Shown piece after piece: positions 42,257-51,495 of a DNA stretch of 64,000 bases. The position numbers and the translations under genes were made by a program. The DNA is from an uncultured Lachnospiraceae bacterium (GTDB taxonomy: Bacteria > Bacillota > Clostridia > Lachnospirales > Lachnospiraceae), in contig CAJURQ010000015.1 in assembly GCA_910588955.1 (NCBI GenBank), positions 10,118 to 74,117 of the forward strand, given 5' to 3'. How positions within the stretch are numbered: position 1 is the stretch's first letter; each line of letters starts with the position of its first letter. Below the pieces are notes generated by a model that saw only the letters and a program-made list of their open reading frames with translations, was not told where the DNA came from and searched no databases.

Positions 42257-44029
42257 CTATTTCAGTTCATTCGCCGTCACATAAAAATGATGGTAAATGC
42301 CATTCTGCGCAAGCAGACTCTCGTGGGTTCCCTCCTCCACGATGCCCTCCTCCGTCAATACCAGAATCCGGTCGGAATTGCGGATACTGGACAGCCGGTG
42401 GGCAATGGTGATGGTAGTCCTTCCCTTTGCCAGCGCCTCCAAAGATTTTGCCACCTGAAACTCGCTCTCATTGTCCAGCGCGGAAGTAGCTTCATCCATA
42501 ATAAGAATCGGCGGATTTTTTAAAAATACCCTCGCAATGCTGATGCGCTGTTTCTGTCCGCCGGAGAGCTTCACACCGCGCTCTCCCACATAGGTGTCAT
42601 ACCCGTCCTTCAAAGCTGTGATAAACTCATGCGCGCCCGCCTGCTTCGCCGCCTCTACCACTTCTTCCCTCGTAGCGTTTTCCCTGCCGTAAGCGATATT
42701 TTCATAAACCGTGCCGGAAAAGAGATAGACATCCTGCTGCACCATACCGATATTCTGCCGCAGGCTCTTGATCGTATACCCGTGGATGTTTTTCCCGTCT
42801 AACAGGATTTCCCCCTGATCAATATCATAAAACCGCGGAATAAGATTACACAAGGTAGTTTTTCCGCCGCCGGAAGGACCTACAATGGCAATCTTCTCTC
42901 CCTGACGGATTTCCAGATTTAAGCCCTTAAACACCACATTGTGATCATCGGGGTACTCAAAGCTGACATTGCGGAAAGAAATATTGCCTTTCGGGTTCAC
43001 ACATGCTGACGCACCCGGCTCGTCAAAAATCTCAATATCACTGTCCATAATCTGCACGAAGCGCTCAATCCCCGTCATGCCCCGCTGAAACTGCTCCGCA
43101 AACTCGATAATGCGGCGGATGGTCGCAATCAGCGTTGTCACATACATCACATACGCCACCAGATCGCCGGGCTCGATTTTCCCTTTCACCATAAAAATGC
43201 CGCCCGCTGTAAGAAGCACCAGATACATCAGACCGTCGAAAGCCCTCGTGGTCGTCTGAAACGCCGCCATAAACTTGTATGTTTCTTTTTTGATAAGGAA
43301 AAAGTTTTGATTATCCTGCTCGAATTTCTCCTTTTCCTTCTCCTCATTGGCGAATGCCTTCACCACTTTTTGTCCGAGCAGACTATCCTCAATGCGGGCG
43401 TTCAGCTCGCCGATCTGCACACGCTGTTTCCGAAACGCCTCCCGCATCCGCAGGTTGATCGCTATGCATGTCACCGCCATGATCGGCACGACCACAAAAA
43501 TAATCAGCGTCAGTCCCAGACTGATCTGCGCCAGAATAATAAAGGAAATGACCGCCTTGATGCCCGCAATGAAAAATTCCTCCGGGCAGTGGTGCGAAAA
43601 CTCCGTCACGTCAAAAAGGTCGTTGGTGATGCGCCCCATAATTTGACCGACCTTCGTGTTATTGTAGTAAGTGTCCGACAGCCTCTGCAGATGGGCATAA
43701 GCGTCCCGCCGCATATCCGTCTCAATCCGCGTGCCCATCACATGCCCCGTGTAAGCCATATAGAAATTCGCCACCGTGTCGACTATGCGCAGACACAGGT
43801 ATAATACGCCCAGCCGGACAATGACTGATACGGTCAATGATGCCAAATCGTTCATCCCCGCATTGGTGATAAAGCGGATAATCATCGGCAGCACCAGCTC
43901 GCAGATCGTCGTCAGTCCCGCGCAAAGCAAGTCAATAACTACGATCTTCCAGTATTTTTTATAGTAGGGAAGAAACCGTTTTAATAGTTCCCCGGATTTG
44001 TAGGTTGTTGTGTTTTCCTGTGTGTTCAT
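42257..44029 (-). CDS. ABC exporter with fused membrane and ATP-binding domains
   Basis: A 590-residue half-transporter: six membrane helices in residues 20-310, then the nucleotide-binding domain with Walker A GPSGGGKTTL near 380, the signature KLSGGQKQRISIARVF near 485 and Walker B ILIMDEATSALD. It would work as a homodimer to export lipid, peptide or drug. The ATG at 44029 is preferred to one eight codons upstream because AAGGGG lies before it. It precedes the response regulator by 23 bases and may belong to the same operon. Confidence 0.9.
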   Translation of the reverse strand: MNTQENTTTYKSGELLKRFLPYYKKYWKIVVIDLLCAGLTTICELVLPMIIRFITNAGMNDLASLTVSVIVRLGVLYLCLRIVDTVANFYMAYTGHVMGTRIETDMRRDAYAHLQRLSDTYYNNTKVGQIMGRITNDLFDVTEFSHHCPEEFFIAGIKAVISFIILAQISLGLTLIIFVVVPIMAVTCIAINLRMREAFRKQRVQIGELNARIEDSLLGQKVVKAFANEEKEKEKFEQDNQNFFLIKKETYKFMAAFQTTTRAFDGLMYLVLLTAGGIFMVKGKIEPGDLVAYVMYVTTLIATIRRIIEFAEQFQRGMTGIERFVQIMDSDIEIFDEPGASACVNPKGNISFRNVSFEYPDDHNVVFKGLNLEIRQGEKIAIVGPSGGGKTTLCNLIPRFYDIDQGEILLDGKNIHGYTIKSLRQNIGMVQQDVYLFSGTVYENIAYGRENATREEVVEAAKQAGAHEFITALKDGYDTYVGERGVKLSGGQKQRISIARVFLKNPPILIMDEATSALDNESEFQVAKSLEALAKGRTTITIAHRLSSIRNSDRILVLTEEGIVEEGTHESLLAQNGIYHHFYVTANELK

Positions 44030-44074
44030 AATGTGCCCCTTACATAAATACATATTATAATTTAAACGTAATTT

Positions 44075-44740
44075 TTATAAACGGGTAAATATTTCTTCGG
44101 ATATCCTCTCCACGCATCCATCCACAAACTCCTCCATAATTTGCTTCGTGCAAAACCGATACCCGCTCACATCTGCTACCGCCTTCCCGGCAAACTGCAC
44201 ATACAAAAGAGACTGTTTCTGCCGTGCAAGATCCTCCTTCAAAATACAGCCTTCTACCCCGCAAATCTGTCCCTGCTCCAAAAGCCGCCAGATTTCCGGC
44301 GACTCCCTATCCTCCTGATATAACCACTGGTCGATGCCGTAAGCTTCCGCCGCATACTGCCCGTAAACTTCATCAAAATCTGCGCCCTGCATCATCTTTT
44401 CCCGAAAGGGCGTCCAAATACATCTGTCGTTCTCCCAGTCCGTCAAAAGGTGCGTGCAGTAACCCGCCATAAAATCCCGGTTTCCGACGCTTTGATTTTC
44501 TTTCCAGAACTTGCGGATTGCTTCCAACCAGCCCGCACTGTCAACCGTTATACCCCAGCGCGGTCCAAATTCCCACAAATGACTTTTCTCTTTCAAAGAT
44601 ACATCATATCTGTCGTGAAAGTGCACCGCGTCCGGCGCGACAGAGCCGAGCAGGAAGTCTCCCGGTCGTTCTATCCACCCGCCGCCATGCCGCGCAAGCA
44701 GCCCATATGCAACTTTTAAGTGCACCATCGGATATGACAT
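44075..44740 (-). CDS. zinc-dependent phospholipase C-like hydrolase
   Basis: A 221-residue protein with MVHLKVAYGLLARHGG at the N-terminus, then GDFLLGSVAPDAVHFHDRYD and FMAGYCTHLLTDWENDRCIW. The conserved spacing of His and Asp residues (His in VHL, Asp in APDAVHF, His in CTHLLTD) resembles the zinc-dependent phospholipase C fold, as in many uncharacterised Firmicutes proteins. No signal peptide is seen. The ATG at 44740 is supported by GGAG at eleven bases. Actual substrate is unknown. Confidence 0.65.
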   Translation of the reverse strand: MSYPMVHLKVAYGLLARHGGGWIERPGDFLLGSVAPDAVHFHDRYDVSLKEKSHLWEFGPRWGITVDSAGWLEAIRKFWKENQSVGNRDFMAGYCTHLLTDWENDRCIWTPFREKMMQGADFDEVYGQYAAEAYGIDQWLYQEDRESPEIWRLLEQGQICGVEGCILKEDLARQKQSLLYVQFAGKAVADVSGYRFCTKQIMEEFVDGCVERISEEIFTRL

Positions 44741-44914
44741 AACCGTTATCTCCGTCTCAAAATTTACGTTACATTCCATTATATACCGCACACAAAATAG
44801 TGTCAAAACAAAAGGACCGTCAGCGTTTTGATCCCCCGCTTTCAGTCCTGTTTACCTTTATTTTCCGTTCATCCCAGATTTCAACTCAATACGGAGAATG
44901 CCTTATTTCTCACG

Positions 44915-45190
44915 CTACTTAAGGGGAAGCTCCGTACCGTCCAGATACACGCCCGCAATTTCCTCCACATCAATAAACCGCTCAAACACAACGGTAAACA
45001 TTTCCTCCCATGCGCTTGTACCGTATGGGTCAAAACCGCCGCCTTGAATCACAGATCCAAGATAGGAATCGTCCGTCACCATTTCTCCCCGATGAATATA
45101 TCCCGCACACTCCCCTGTCACTTTGTCCCATATCATTTCGTCGCCCTCCGGCAGCTTCCCGAGAATATGATAGACACTCCCGTCCTTCAT
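44915..45190 (-). pseudogene. remnant C-terminus of an ECF-linked membrane protein (anti-sigma type)
   Basis: An orphan 91-codon frame whose product (KDGSVYHILGKLPEGDEMIW ... AWEEMFTVVFERFIDVEEIA ... YLDGTELPL) reads like the last part of an outer anti-sigma domain that ends in 'AGVYLDGTELPL', similar in flavour to the end of the DUF4179 protein at 48662. It has no start signal and no membrane helix. It directly follows the truncated sigma gene, so a deletion probably removed the region between them. Confidence 0.55.
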
Positions 45191-45198
45191 CTGAATAT

Positions 45199-45414
45199 CT
45201 ATAAAGGAAGGTTAATGGTTGTTCGGATAAACCATACTTTTTCATGTTCCGGGCTTTTAAATTTGGGATTATAAATAAGGTATTTATAGAAAACTTCCTG
45301 AAAAATATCTTCCGCCCGGCACTTATCCCCGCAATATGTCCATGCCAGTTTATAGACGGTATCTTTCTGCCTCTGATAACATGCCAGCGCCCGCTCCTGA
45401 TCAGCATCCTTCAC
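45199..45414 (-). pseudogene. truncated ECF sigma factor (region 2 only)
   Basis: A GTG start at 45414 with GGGAGGTG eight bases upstream opens a frame that contains sigma region 2: CYQRQKDTVYKLAWTYCGDK, then AEDIFQEVFYKYLIYNPKFK and VWFIRTTINL. It stops after about 71 codons, before region 4. The downstream remnant at 44915-45190 lies in another frame. The pair looks like a sigma/anti-sigma operon collapsed by an internal deletion. Confidence 0.7.
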
Positions 45415-45474
45415 CCTCTGCACCTCCCTTCTATAGAGAAAACAATTCAGCTTATAAAAATATCTCATAATTTT

Positions 45475-45517
45475 AAGAAAAACAAACCCCCAAGTCCCGG
45501 CGACTTGGAGGTTTGTT
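45475..45517 (-). terminator. terminator of the second M56/BlaI operon
   Basis: AACAAACCTCCAAGTC and GACTTGGGGGTTTGTT (45502-45517 with 45481-45496) form a 16-base stem with one mismatch on the minus strand, then TTTCTT follows. Confidence 0.88.
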
Positions 45518-45558
45518 TCCAATCATTTTTATGATTCCATCTATACATCCATAATTTT

Positions 45559-48087
45559 CTATTTCTTTCTCCCATTATACTCCACAACCCGGTAAAAATC
45601 CTCCTCACTCAGATAAGCTTCCACCTCCCGCAGCTGTTCATCCGTCAGCGTATTTCCCAAATCAATGTAATAACAAACGCATGTCGCCGCCTCATCCATC
45701 TTCCGCACATAAACCAACACACATTCCAAACTTCCGAAGGACAATTCATCCATCGCCGTCACGATATCCGTCAGCTCTTTCACGGACACCCGGTAGCAAA
45801 TCTGCTCAAGAGCTTTGTCGCTGAAACTGCTCGCCTTCCCTTTCCGCAGCGCTTCCGCCAGATATTTTGCCGACTTGTTGGCATCGGAATACACAAAGAT
45901 ACTCTCCCAGTCGGAGTCAGACACCGCGTCCCGTTCCAAGAGATGCCGAAAACATTCGCTCACATCCGCCTCCGTCATATACGGCGCTGTCTCAACAAGT
46001 ATGCCGCTGTCAAACGTCCCGGCTCTGCCCGCCTGCAGCGCCTCCAGAAGATACTGTGCCGTCAGCTCCGCGTCGGAATAGACAAACAACTGCTGCCAGT
46101 TTTCCTTCGACAAAACCGCCCCGTCCTCCAAGGCTTTTCGACACAGCTCACTTACCTCTTTTCCCTCTAACTGTGGAAAAATATCTTCCAGTCTGCTCAA
46201 ATCCAGCGTTCGCTGTCCCTCCAGCACCTGATAGGCATACTCCGAATCTTCACTGTTATAGATACCGTCAAAATCCTCTTTTTTCATTCCTTCATATACT
46301 ACGTTCAGTTCTTCCAGCTTCGCCTTCTGCCCCACCATCTTAACCACGTTTCTGCCCTGAGGCAGCGTGATTTTCACGGTACTCTCCTCCCCGCTCTCAT
46401 TGAGCGTCTGTACCGTCTGATCCGGTCCGACCCAGACGAGTTTAAAGCGACCGTCAAAAAGATGATATCTTGAAGATATTTCCAACGTCGTCTCCTTGTT
46501 GGCATACAAAATCCATAAGGCATCGGAACCATTAAGCATCAGATTCTTCGCATCCACGCTCCTGCCACCGCCGCTATATATCCGCGCACGCCACCAGTCA
46601 TTCTCACTTTTCCCGGCAATCAAAGCGTCATCGTCATACATCCGATAAGCTTTTCCGTTTTCACTTACATGAATCGGCTGGTCCAGATTGAAGGAGTCTC
46701 CCCACATTTCTGACCACGTTGTTTTTTCCCAGAAATGCTCTACAAGCCCAATAAAATCCCCATAATCATGCACGGAATAAGTGTTCCCGTAGCCGCCACG
46801 GACACCCGCCGCGCCGCAAACAAAAGCCACAGACAAAAACATGACAAGCGCCGCCACCGAACAGAGTCCGACCGCTATGCCCGTTTTATGATACAGCGCA
46901 ATTCCCCGCAATCTCTCTTTCAATGTACTTTTTCCCTCCAATAGTGTCATAGCCGGCACGTTTCTGTGCATTCTCAGCTCTTTCCCCGGCAGTACGCCCT
47001 CAGACCAATTTTTCTGCGCCACATCCAGCAGCACGTTCCCGTATGCCCTGCGTCCCTCCTCCGACAAAAGCTTCAGCATCGTCTCATCACATGCCAGCTC
47101 ACAGTCTATGTTAAACTTGTGTTGGAACACATACAGAAGCGGGTTAAACCAATGCACGCAGAGCGCCGCCTGAAACACCCACTTATACCAAAGATCCCGC
47201 CGTTTATAGTGCACCAGCTCATGATGCAGAATCAAAATAATATCGTTCTCCTTTCCCGTCATCTCCTTCAAAAACCCGGAAGGCAGGTAAATACAAGGAT
47301 TGAAAAGTCCAATCAGCATGGGGCTTTCAATGACCGCGCTCTCATAGAGCGGCATGATTTTTTGCACGCCGAGTCTCCTATTTATCTCCGCATACTGTGC
47401 AAGAATCCGCTGGTCACTTACAGGTGCGCACGCCGCGCAGACTCCCTTTACGAACCGGCGGTAAATCCAAAGTTTCCGCAGAGCCGTAAAGATCACGCCG
47501 ATCAGCCAGATGACAGTTGCAATCTGCAATATCCATTTCCCAATGCTATCCGCTGTGCCGCCGGTCATTCCGCTGGCAGATACTGCGCCCGCCATGCCAG
47601 CTGTCTCATGCAGTTCACTTCCAGCGCGCCCGCTCTCTGTCAAGCTCTCTGCTCGATCCTGCCCAGGCTCTTTCTCAACCTTCTCTGCATCTGCCGTCGG
47701 CTCAGTCCCGCTTTCTACATTCGTTGCCGTACCGACATCCTCGCGCAAAGTCATATCCGTTACCTCTGCGCCATCCGCACTCTCCGCCGCGCCCTCCAAA
47801 TCTTTCAACGCCGCGCCCGCGCGTCCGTCCTCCTCTGCCTGCTCCGCCATGCCGCCAATTTCGCTCAAATGGCTCCCCGCCGCCGCCAGATTCTCCGACA
47901 AATATTCCATCAGATTGAGCTCCCCGTGCACTGGCACAAGCAGTCTCACAATGACTAACAGCCAGAGATAGTACGTCCACCGCTTTGCAAAATAACGACC
48001 GGCGACCGGGCGAAACGCCAGAACCAGAAGTCCGACCAGCCCGCCGGACACCGATAACGATAAAATTACAGAAAATAATTGTGCCAT
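45559..48087 (-). CDS. M56-family membrane metalloprotease sensor with large outer region
   Basis: An 842-residue BlaR1-like protein. Membrane helices are at about 4-28 and 38-55, followed by an acidic Ala/Glu-rich insertion (about 75-180), a further helix (185-205), the zinc motif LHHELVHYKRRD (HExxH at 289-293), and a helix near 405. The outer half (about 420-840) has no penicillin-binding motif; it contains three repeats of a LFVYSDAELTAQYLLEALQA-like unit (about residues 660, 715 and 740 onward). GGAGGG lies before the ATG at 48087. It follows the BlaI-type gene by seventeen bases. The repeats may sense a ligand or bind a partner. Confidence 0.82.
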   Translation of the reverse strand: MAQLFSVILSLSVSGGLVGLLVLAFRPVAGRYFAKRWTYYLWLLVIVRLLVPVHGELNLMEYLSENLAAAGSHLSEIGGMAEQAEEDGRAGAALKDLEGAAESADGAEVTDMTLREDVGTATNVESGTEPTADAEKVEKEPGQDRAESLTESGRAGSELHETAGMAGAVSASGMTGGTADSIGKWILQIATVIWLIGVIFTALRKLWIYRRFVKGVCAACAPVSDQRILAQYAEINRRLGVQKIMPLYESAVIESPMLIGLFNPCIYLPSGFLKEMTGKENDIILILHHELVHYKRRDLWYKWVFQAALCVHWFNPLLYVFQHKFNIDCELACDETMLKLLSEEGRRAYGNVLLDVAQKNWSEGVLPGKELRMHRNVPAMTLLEGKSTLKERLRGIALYHKTGIAVGLCSVAALVMFLSVAFVCGAAGVRGGYGNTYSVHDYGDFIGLVEHFWEKTTWSEMWGDSFNLDQPIHVSENGKAYRMYDDDALIAGKSENDWWRARIYSGGGRSVDAKNLMLNGSDALWILYANKETTLEISSRYHLFDGRFKLVWVGPDQTVQTLNESGEESTVKITLPQGRNVVKMVGQKAKLEELNVVYEGMKKEDFDGIYNSEDSEYAYQVLEGQRTLDLSRLEDIFPQLEGKEVSELCRKALEDGAVLSKENWQQLFVYSDAELTAQYLLEALQAGRAGTFDSGILVETAPYMTEADVSECFRHLLERDAVSDSDWESIFVYSDANKSAKYLAEALRKGKASSFSDKALEQICYRVSVKELTDIVTAMDELSFGSLECVLVYVRKMDEAATCVCYYIDLGNTLTDEQLREVEAYLSEEDFYRVVEYNGRKK

Positions 48088-48104
48088 AATTCCCTCCATG
48101 TCTC

Positions 48105-48482
48105 CTATCGAAAGTTATCCTGAAAATAATCCCGCAGTTCCTCAATATCTTCCCGGCTCAAATTCTCATCCTCAATGAGCGCCGCCGCCAGATTTTTCGC
48201 ATTTCCCTTGAAAAATTTATTCAGAAAGCTCTTCGTCTCCTCTTTCACATATACGCTCCGCGCCACAAGAGGCGTGTAATAGTAAACATCCCGTTTTTCC
48301 TGCGCAATCACGCCTTTGTCAAGCAGCCTGCGGATCAGCGTCAGCACCGTGGTGCGCTCCCAGTCCTTTTTTTCATTCAACCGCGCGCGAATCTCATTGG
48401 CGTTTAAGGCTTCCCCCGCCGCCCAGAGCGTTTCCAGTATTTCCAGTTCCGCGTCGGATATCTTTGTTTCTTTCATAATCAT
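48105..48482 (-). CDS. BlaI/MecI/CopY-family repressor (second)
   Basis: A 125-residue winged-helix protein: DAELEILETLWAAGEALNAN, then TTVLTLIRRLLDKGVIAQEK, and a C-terminal helix (KSFLNKFFKGNAKNLAAALI). It pairs with the downstream M56 protease. A 46-bp palindromic operator overlaps its promoter, indicating strong autorepression. The operator core differs from that of the first BlaI-type gene, so the two pairs should regulate separately. Confidence 0.92.
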   Translation of the reverse strand: MIMKETKISDAELEILETLWAAGEALNANEIRARLNEKKDWERTTVLTLIRRLLDKGVIAQEKRDVYYYTPLVARSVYVKEETKSFLNKFFKGNAKNLAAALIEDENLSREDIEELRDYFQDNFR

Positions 48483-48513
48483 CCCCCCTGCATTCTTTCT
48501 CTTGTTTTCCTAA

Positions 48514-48570
48514 TGTTTACACGTGTAGACTTTCTACATATAGTCTACACGTGTAAACATACTTTGTCAA
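48514..48570 (-). promoter_or_regulatory. promoter with long palindromic operator for the second blaI/M56 pair
   Basis: TTGACA (48565-48570) and TAGACT (48542-48547) lie 17 bases apart on the minus strand. A perfect 18-bp inverted repeat (48514-48531 with 48542-48559, ten-base centre) overlaps the spacer, the -10 box and the start of transcription. Each arm contains ACACGTGT, itself a palindrome, so two repressor dimers could bind. Confidence 0.78.
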
Positions 48571-48587
48571 TACAAACCGTCCTTTAA

Positions 48588-48652
48588 GTTTTCGATTCTG
48601 CAAAAGCTCCTATATCTGGCTTTGGCAGGAGCCGGAAGCAGAATCGAAAAAC
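48588..48652. repeat. long hairpin between divergent promoter region and the DUF4179 gene end
   Basis: GTTTTCGATTCTGC and GCAGAATCGAAAAAC (48588-48601 with 48638-48652) close a large stem with an inner GCTCCT/AGGAGC stem. It lies just after the stop of the DUF4179 gene and may end its transcript or bound that gene, but no U tail follows in the gene's direction. Confidence 0.45.
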
Positions 48653-48661
48653 ATTTATATT

Positions 48662-49813
48662 TTATTCTGAAAGCAGTATCTCGACTTTTTCGTTTTCATA
48701 CGATGTTAAAACGATTAGCGCAGCTATCTCGTCAACATCAACAACCCGGGCAAAACCTGCTATCTGATACGCATTTGACTTATTGTTGTCCGTATATCCC
48801 AATCTGCCGGGATTCGCTAAGTATGAAATTCTTGTTCCGTCTTTTAATACAACTCCTTTGACTTCGGGAATACCAAGATCGTCTTCATGTTCCGCCGGAG
48901 CTTCACTGACAGAATAATTTACCTGGATGGAAATCGGCGAGATACTAATATCTTCCATCGTGAAACCCGTTCCTTCCACTTTTTTCCCTACCTTAATATT
49001 CCGGGTTGAACTGACATCGGAAAGATTTAATTCAAAATTCCAGACCCCCTCCACTGCAGGAATAAATGCCGCTTTTGAAAAGGTTCCCAAATCTTTGAAT
49101 GCAACATGCAGTGTTTTGCCAAGAAGTGAATCGTTCTTGTCCGCAGCACTTGCCTGAATAATGTATTCCATATTTCCGTTATCATCAGTATAATGAGAAA
49201 TAATGCTTCCATCTTCATAACTTTCCACAGACGTTCCATCTTCATATACCGATGCGCCGTTTTCATCAAGGACAATTCCATCGTACATGGTTCCGCTCAT
49301 ATTAACCCATGCACTTTCATCCTCAGGATGATCTCCTTGGTACACATTTACCATATCGAATCCCGGCTCCGTCCGATCCGCCACGCTGTAGCCGGAAATG
49401 CGAAATGCCATATATACAAATCTCTCATCCGCAATTACGGTATCCGGTTCTATTGTAACACCGTTAATTGTCACGGCAAGTGACGGACTGTCCGGTTCTT
49501 CACGATACACTTTTGCTATATTCTTTTCTGTAAGCACTTGCTGCTGCTCATCGGATGCCTGAATATTTCCGTTCATGCCTCTCCCCCAATAGTGATGAAC
49601 TGCCGCAGCGGCGCTTATGCCGCTAACTGCCAATATGCAGACGCCTGCAGCAGCGGCAGCCTGTGTTTTAAACTTTCTTTTTCTGCTTTTATGTGTTTTT
49701 TTCATAGAAACAATATCCTCCTGCTTAATCATTTCAAAGGCCTGATTTGTTTTTTTCAACACAATTTCCGATAATTCTATTTCTTCAGAAAGTATAGTTT
49801 TCTTATTTGCCAT
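48662..49813 (-). CDS. DUF4179-type membrane anti-sigma factor
   Basis: A 383-residue protein with a cytoplasmic N-terminus (ILSEEIELSEIVLKKTNQAF), one membrane helix (about 51-70), then an outer domain in which the DUF4179 pattern can be seen (LAVTINGVTIEPDTVIADER, FVYMAFRISGY). It overlaps the ECF sigma gene by eleven bases, which is the standard coupling of sigma and anti-sigma genes. It should hold the sigma factor at the membrane until an envelope signal arrives. Confidence 0.85.
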   Translation of the reverse strand: MANKKTILSEEIELSEIVLKKTNQAFEMIKQEDIVSMKKTHKSRKRKFKTQAAAAAGVCILAVSGISAAAAVHHYWGRGMNGNIQASDEQQQVLTEKNIAKVYREEPDSPSLAVTINGVTIEPDTVIADERFVYMAFRISGYSVADRTEPGFDMVNVYQGDHPEDESAWVNMSGTMYDGIVLDENGASVYEDGTSVESYEDGSIISHYTDDNGNMEYIIQASAADKNDSLLGKTLHVAFKDLGTFSKAAFIPAVEGVWNFELNLSDVSSTRNIKVGKKVEGTGFTMEDISISPISIQVNYSVSEAPAEHEDDLGIPEVKGVVLKDGTRISYLANPGRLGYTDNNKSNAYQIAGFARVVDVDEIAALIVLTSYENEKVEILLSE

Positions 49814-50330
49814 TTCTATCCTCCTGACAATCGCTATAATACTTTTCCACTTGTTTTCTTCCTCTTGAAATCCACGTCTTTACGGTATTTAATGGTAATG
49901 ACAACATTTCTGCAATCTCTCTCATCTTGAATCCCTGACTATAATACAATTCCATGGGCAATCGGTATCGTTCGTCTATAGAAGCATATGCCTCCTTCAA
50001 TTCAAGATTATACTCATCACATTTTGACGGTTCCTCATAGGCTTCTGCATTCCTGTAAACTGCATTCGCTCTTATGATATCATAGCAATGGTTTATAAGT
50101 ATTCTTGTCATCCATGTCTTAAAGAACTCCGGTTTTTTAAGTGTATATAACTTTTCCCAACAAGTGAGAATGGTATCCTGAAGTGCATCTGCGGCATCTT
50201 CTTCATTCATCAGAATTGCAATGGCCGTTCTATACATATCTTTCAGATATAACTGCATTAGTTCGGTAAATGCATCTTTATCATGCCTCTGCGCCTTCTT
50301 TACACAAGACTTTGTATCAATGCTTTTCAT
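49803..50330 (-). CDS. ECF-family RNA polymerase sigma factor (second)
   Basis: A 175-residue sigma factor with region 2 (EEDAADALQDTILTCWEKLY, then FFKTWMTRILINHCYDIIR) and region 4 (LPMELYYSQGFKMREIAEML and LPLNTVKTWISRGRKQVEKY). It overlaps the DUF4179 anti-sigma gene. Upstream, 50398-50427, is a TGAAAC/CGTCTA promoter of the ECF type, so it likely drives its own operon. Confidence 0.93.
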   Translation of the reverse strand: MKSIDTKSCVKKAQRHDKDAFTELMQLYLKDMYRTAIAILMNEEDAADALQDTILTCWEKLYTLKKPEFFKTWMTRILINHCYDIIRANAVYRNAEAYEEPSKCDEYNLELKEAYASIDERYRLPMELYYSQGFKMREIAEMLSLPLNTVKTWISRGRKQVEKYYSDCQEDRNGK

Positions 50331-50397
50331 TCGTTTTCTCCTACGCGCGTATGATTGTAAAACAAATACAAGCCTCCTTCCATTTGTTTTACGGTCA

Positions 50398-50427
50398 TTA
50401 GACGTCAGATATTGACTTTTGGTTTCA
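50398..50427 (-). promoter_or_regulatory. ECF-type autoregulatory promoter
   Basis: TGAAAC (50422-50427) and CGTCTA (50399-50404) are separated by 17 bases on the minus strand. This is the classic form recognised by Bacillus-type ECF sigma factors. The operon start codon is 69 bases downstream. Confidence 0.72.
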
Positions 50428-50578
50428 AAATATTAGAAAATGATTTATGGAAATGTTCGAACGGAACAAACTTGCGCAAGCAGGAACAGGATTTACCTTC
50501 AGCAATTCTGTACAATGATTTTACACAAGGAGAGCAATTAAAGATCAGGCCCGCGCGGCAGGAAAGGAAGAAAACGAT

Positions 50579-51466
50579 ATGTCAATACAACTGATTCAGC
50601 AGGCAATACGCTATATGGAAGAACACATTTGCGAGGACATTAACTACACCGACGTGGCAGACAGCATACGCATGTCCAACTATAACTTCCATCGCACATT
50701 CAGCTTTATTACCGGAATGACCGCCAATGAATACATCAGAAACCGCCGTCTTACGCTCGCTGCGCAGGAGCTGCAGACAACGGGTCTGTCCGTCATTGAC
50801 GCCGCGTATAAGTATGGCTATGAATCGCCGGAGAGCTTTTCCAAGGCTTTTTTCCGCTTCCACGGCTCCACCCCGAAGCAGGCAAAAAAGCAGGGCGCGA
50901 AGCTTCATCTCTTCAATCCCCTTGTGATAAAAATCATAACGGAAGGTGGTAGTATTATGGATTACAGAATGGAACACAGAGAATCGCAGCAGTTTCTTGC
51001 AATGGTGAGGGCTTTTTCCAACGAGATCATCAATGATGACAACGACCACAGCATTCCCGATTTCTGGACGGAATGCTTTGACAAAAATCTGGTCGAGCCC
51101 ATGAAGCAGCTTCGGAAGGAAGGGAAGCGGGACATATACGGCTTATGTAGCCCCACGAAAGAAAATGAAACGCATTTTAACTACGGCATCGGCGTTATCG
51201 TTGATGACGATACGGACCGCGCCGAGTTAGACGCCCTCATCAAAAAGGGTTATACCATCTGGAATACCGAACCCGCAGACTATGCCGTATTCAAATGCCT
51301 TGGCGATGACGGAGACTGCATCGGTGAAGTCTGGAGCAAATTCCACAAAGAATTTTCCCCGCAGACGGGCTATGTGCAGACGGACGACACGGACTTTGAA
51401 ATCTATTTTGAAAAAGGTGAAAAGGGTCTGTTCTGCGAATTGTGGGTGCCTGTCACGAAGGGTTAA
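50579..51466 (+). CDS. AraC-family regulator with GyrI-like effector-binding domain
   Basis: A 295-residue protein: two HTH motifs at the N-terminus (NYTDVADSIRMSNYNFHRTF and LSVIDAAYKYGYESPESFSK) and a C-terminal GyrI/BmrR-like domain (YRMEHRESQQFLAMVRAF to FEKGEKGLFCELWVPV). This layout is typical of regulators of multidrug or stress genes that bind a small ligand. It is monocistronic on the plus strand, divergent from the ECF operon. AAGGAAG precedes the ATG. Its targets are not evident; no transporter is next to it. Confidence 0.9.
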   Translation: MSIQLIQQAIRYMEEHICEDINYTDVADSIRMSNYNFHRTFSFITGMTANEYIRNRRLTLAAQELQTTGLSVIDAAYKYGYESPESFSKAFFRFHGSTPKQAKKQGAKLHLFNPLVIKIITEGGSIMDYRMEHRESQQFLAMVRAFSNEIINDDNDHSIPDFWTECFDKNLVEPMKQLRKEGKRDIYGLCSPTKENETHFNYGIGVIVDDDTDRAELDALIKKGYTIWNTEPADYAVFKCLGDDGDCIGEVWSKFHKEFSPQTGYVQTDDTDFEIYFEKGEKGLFCELWVPVTKG

Positions 51467-51495
51467 TCCCCTTCACATAGAGGAAACGGGCGGCA

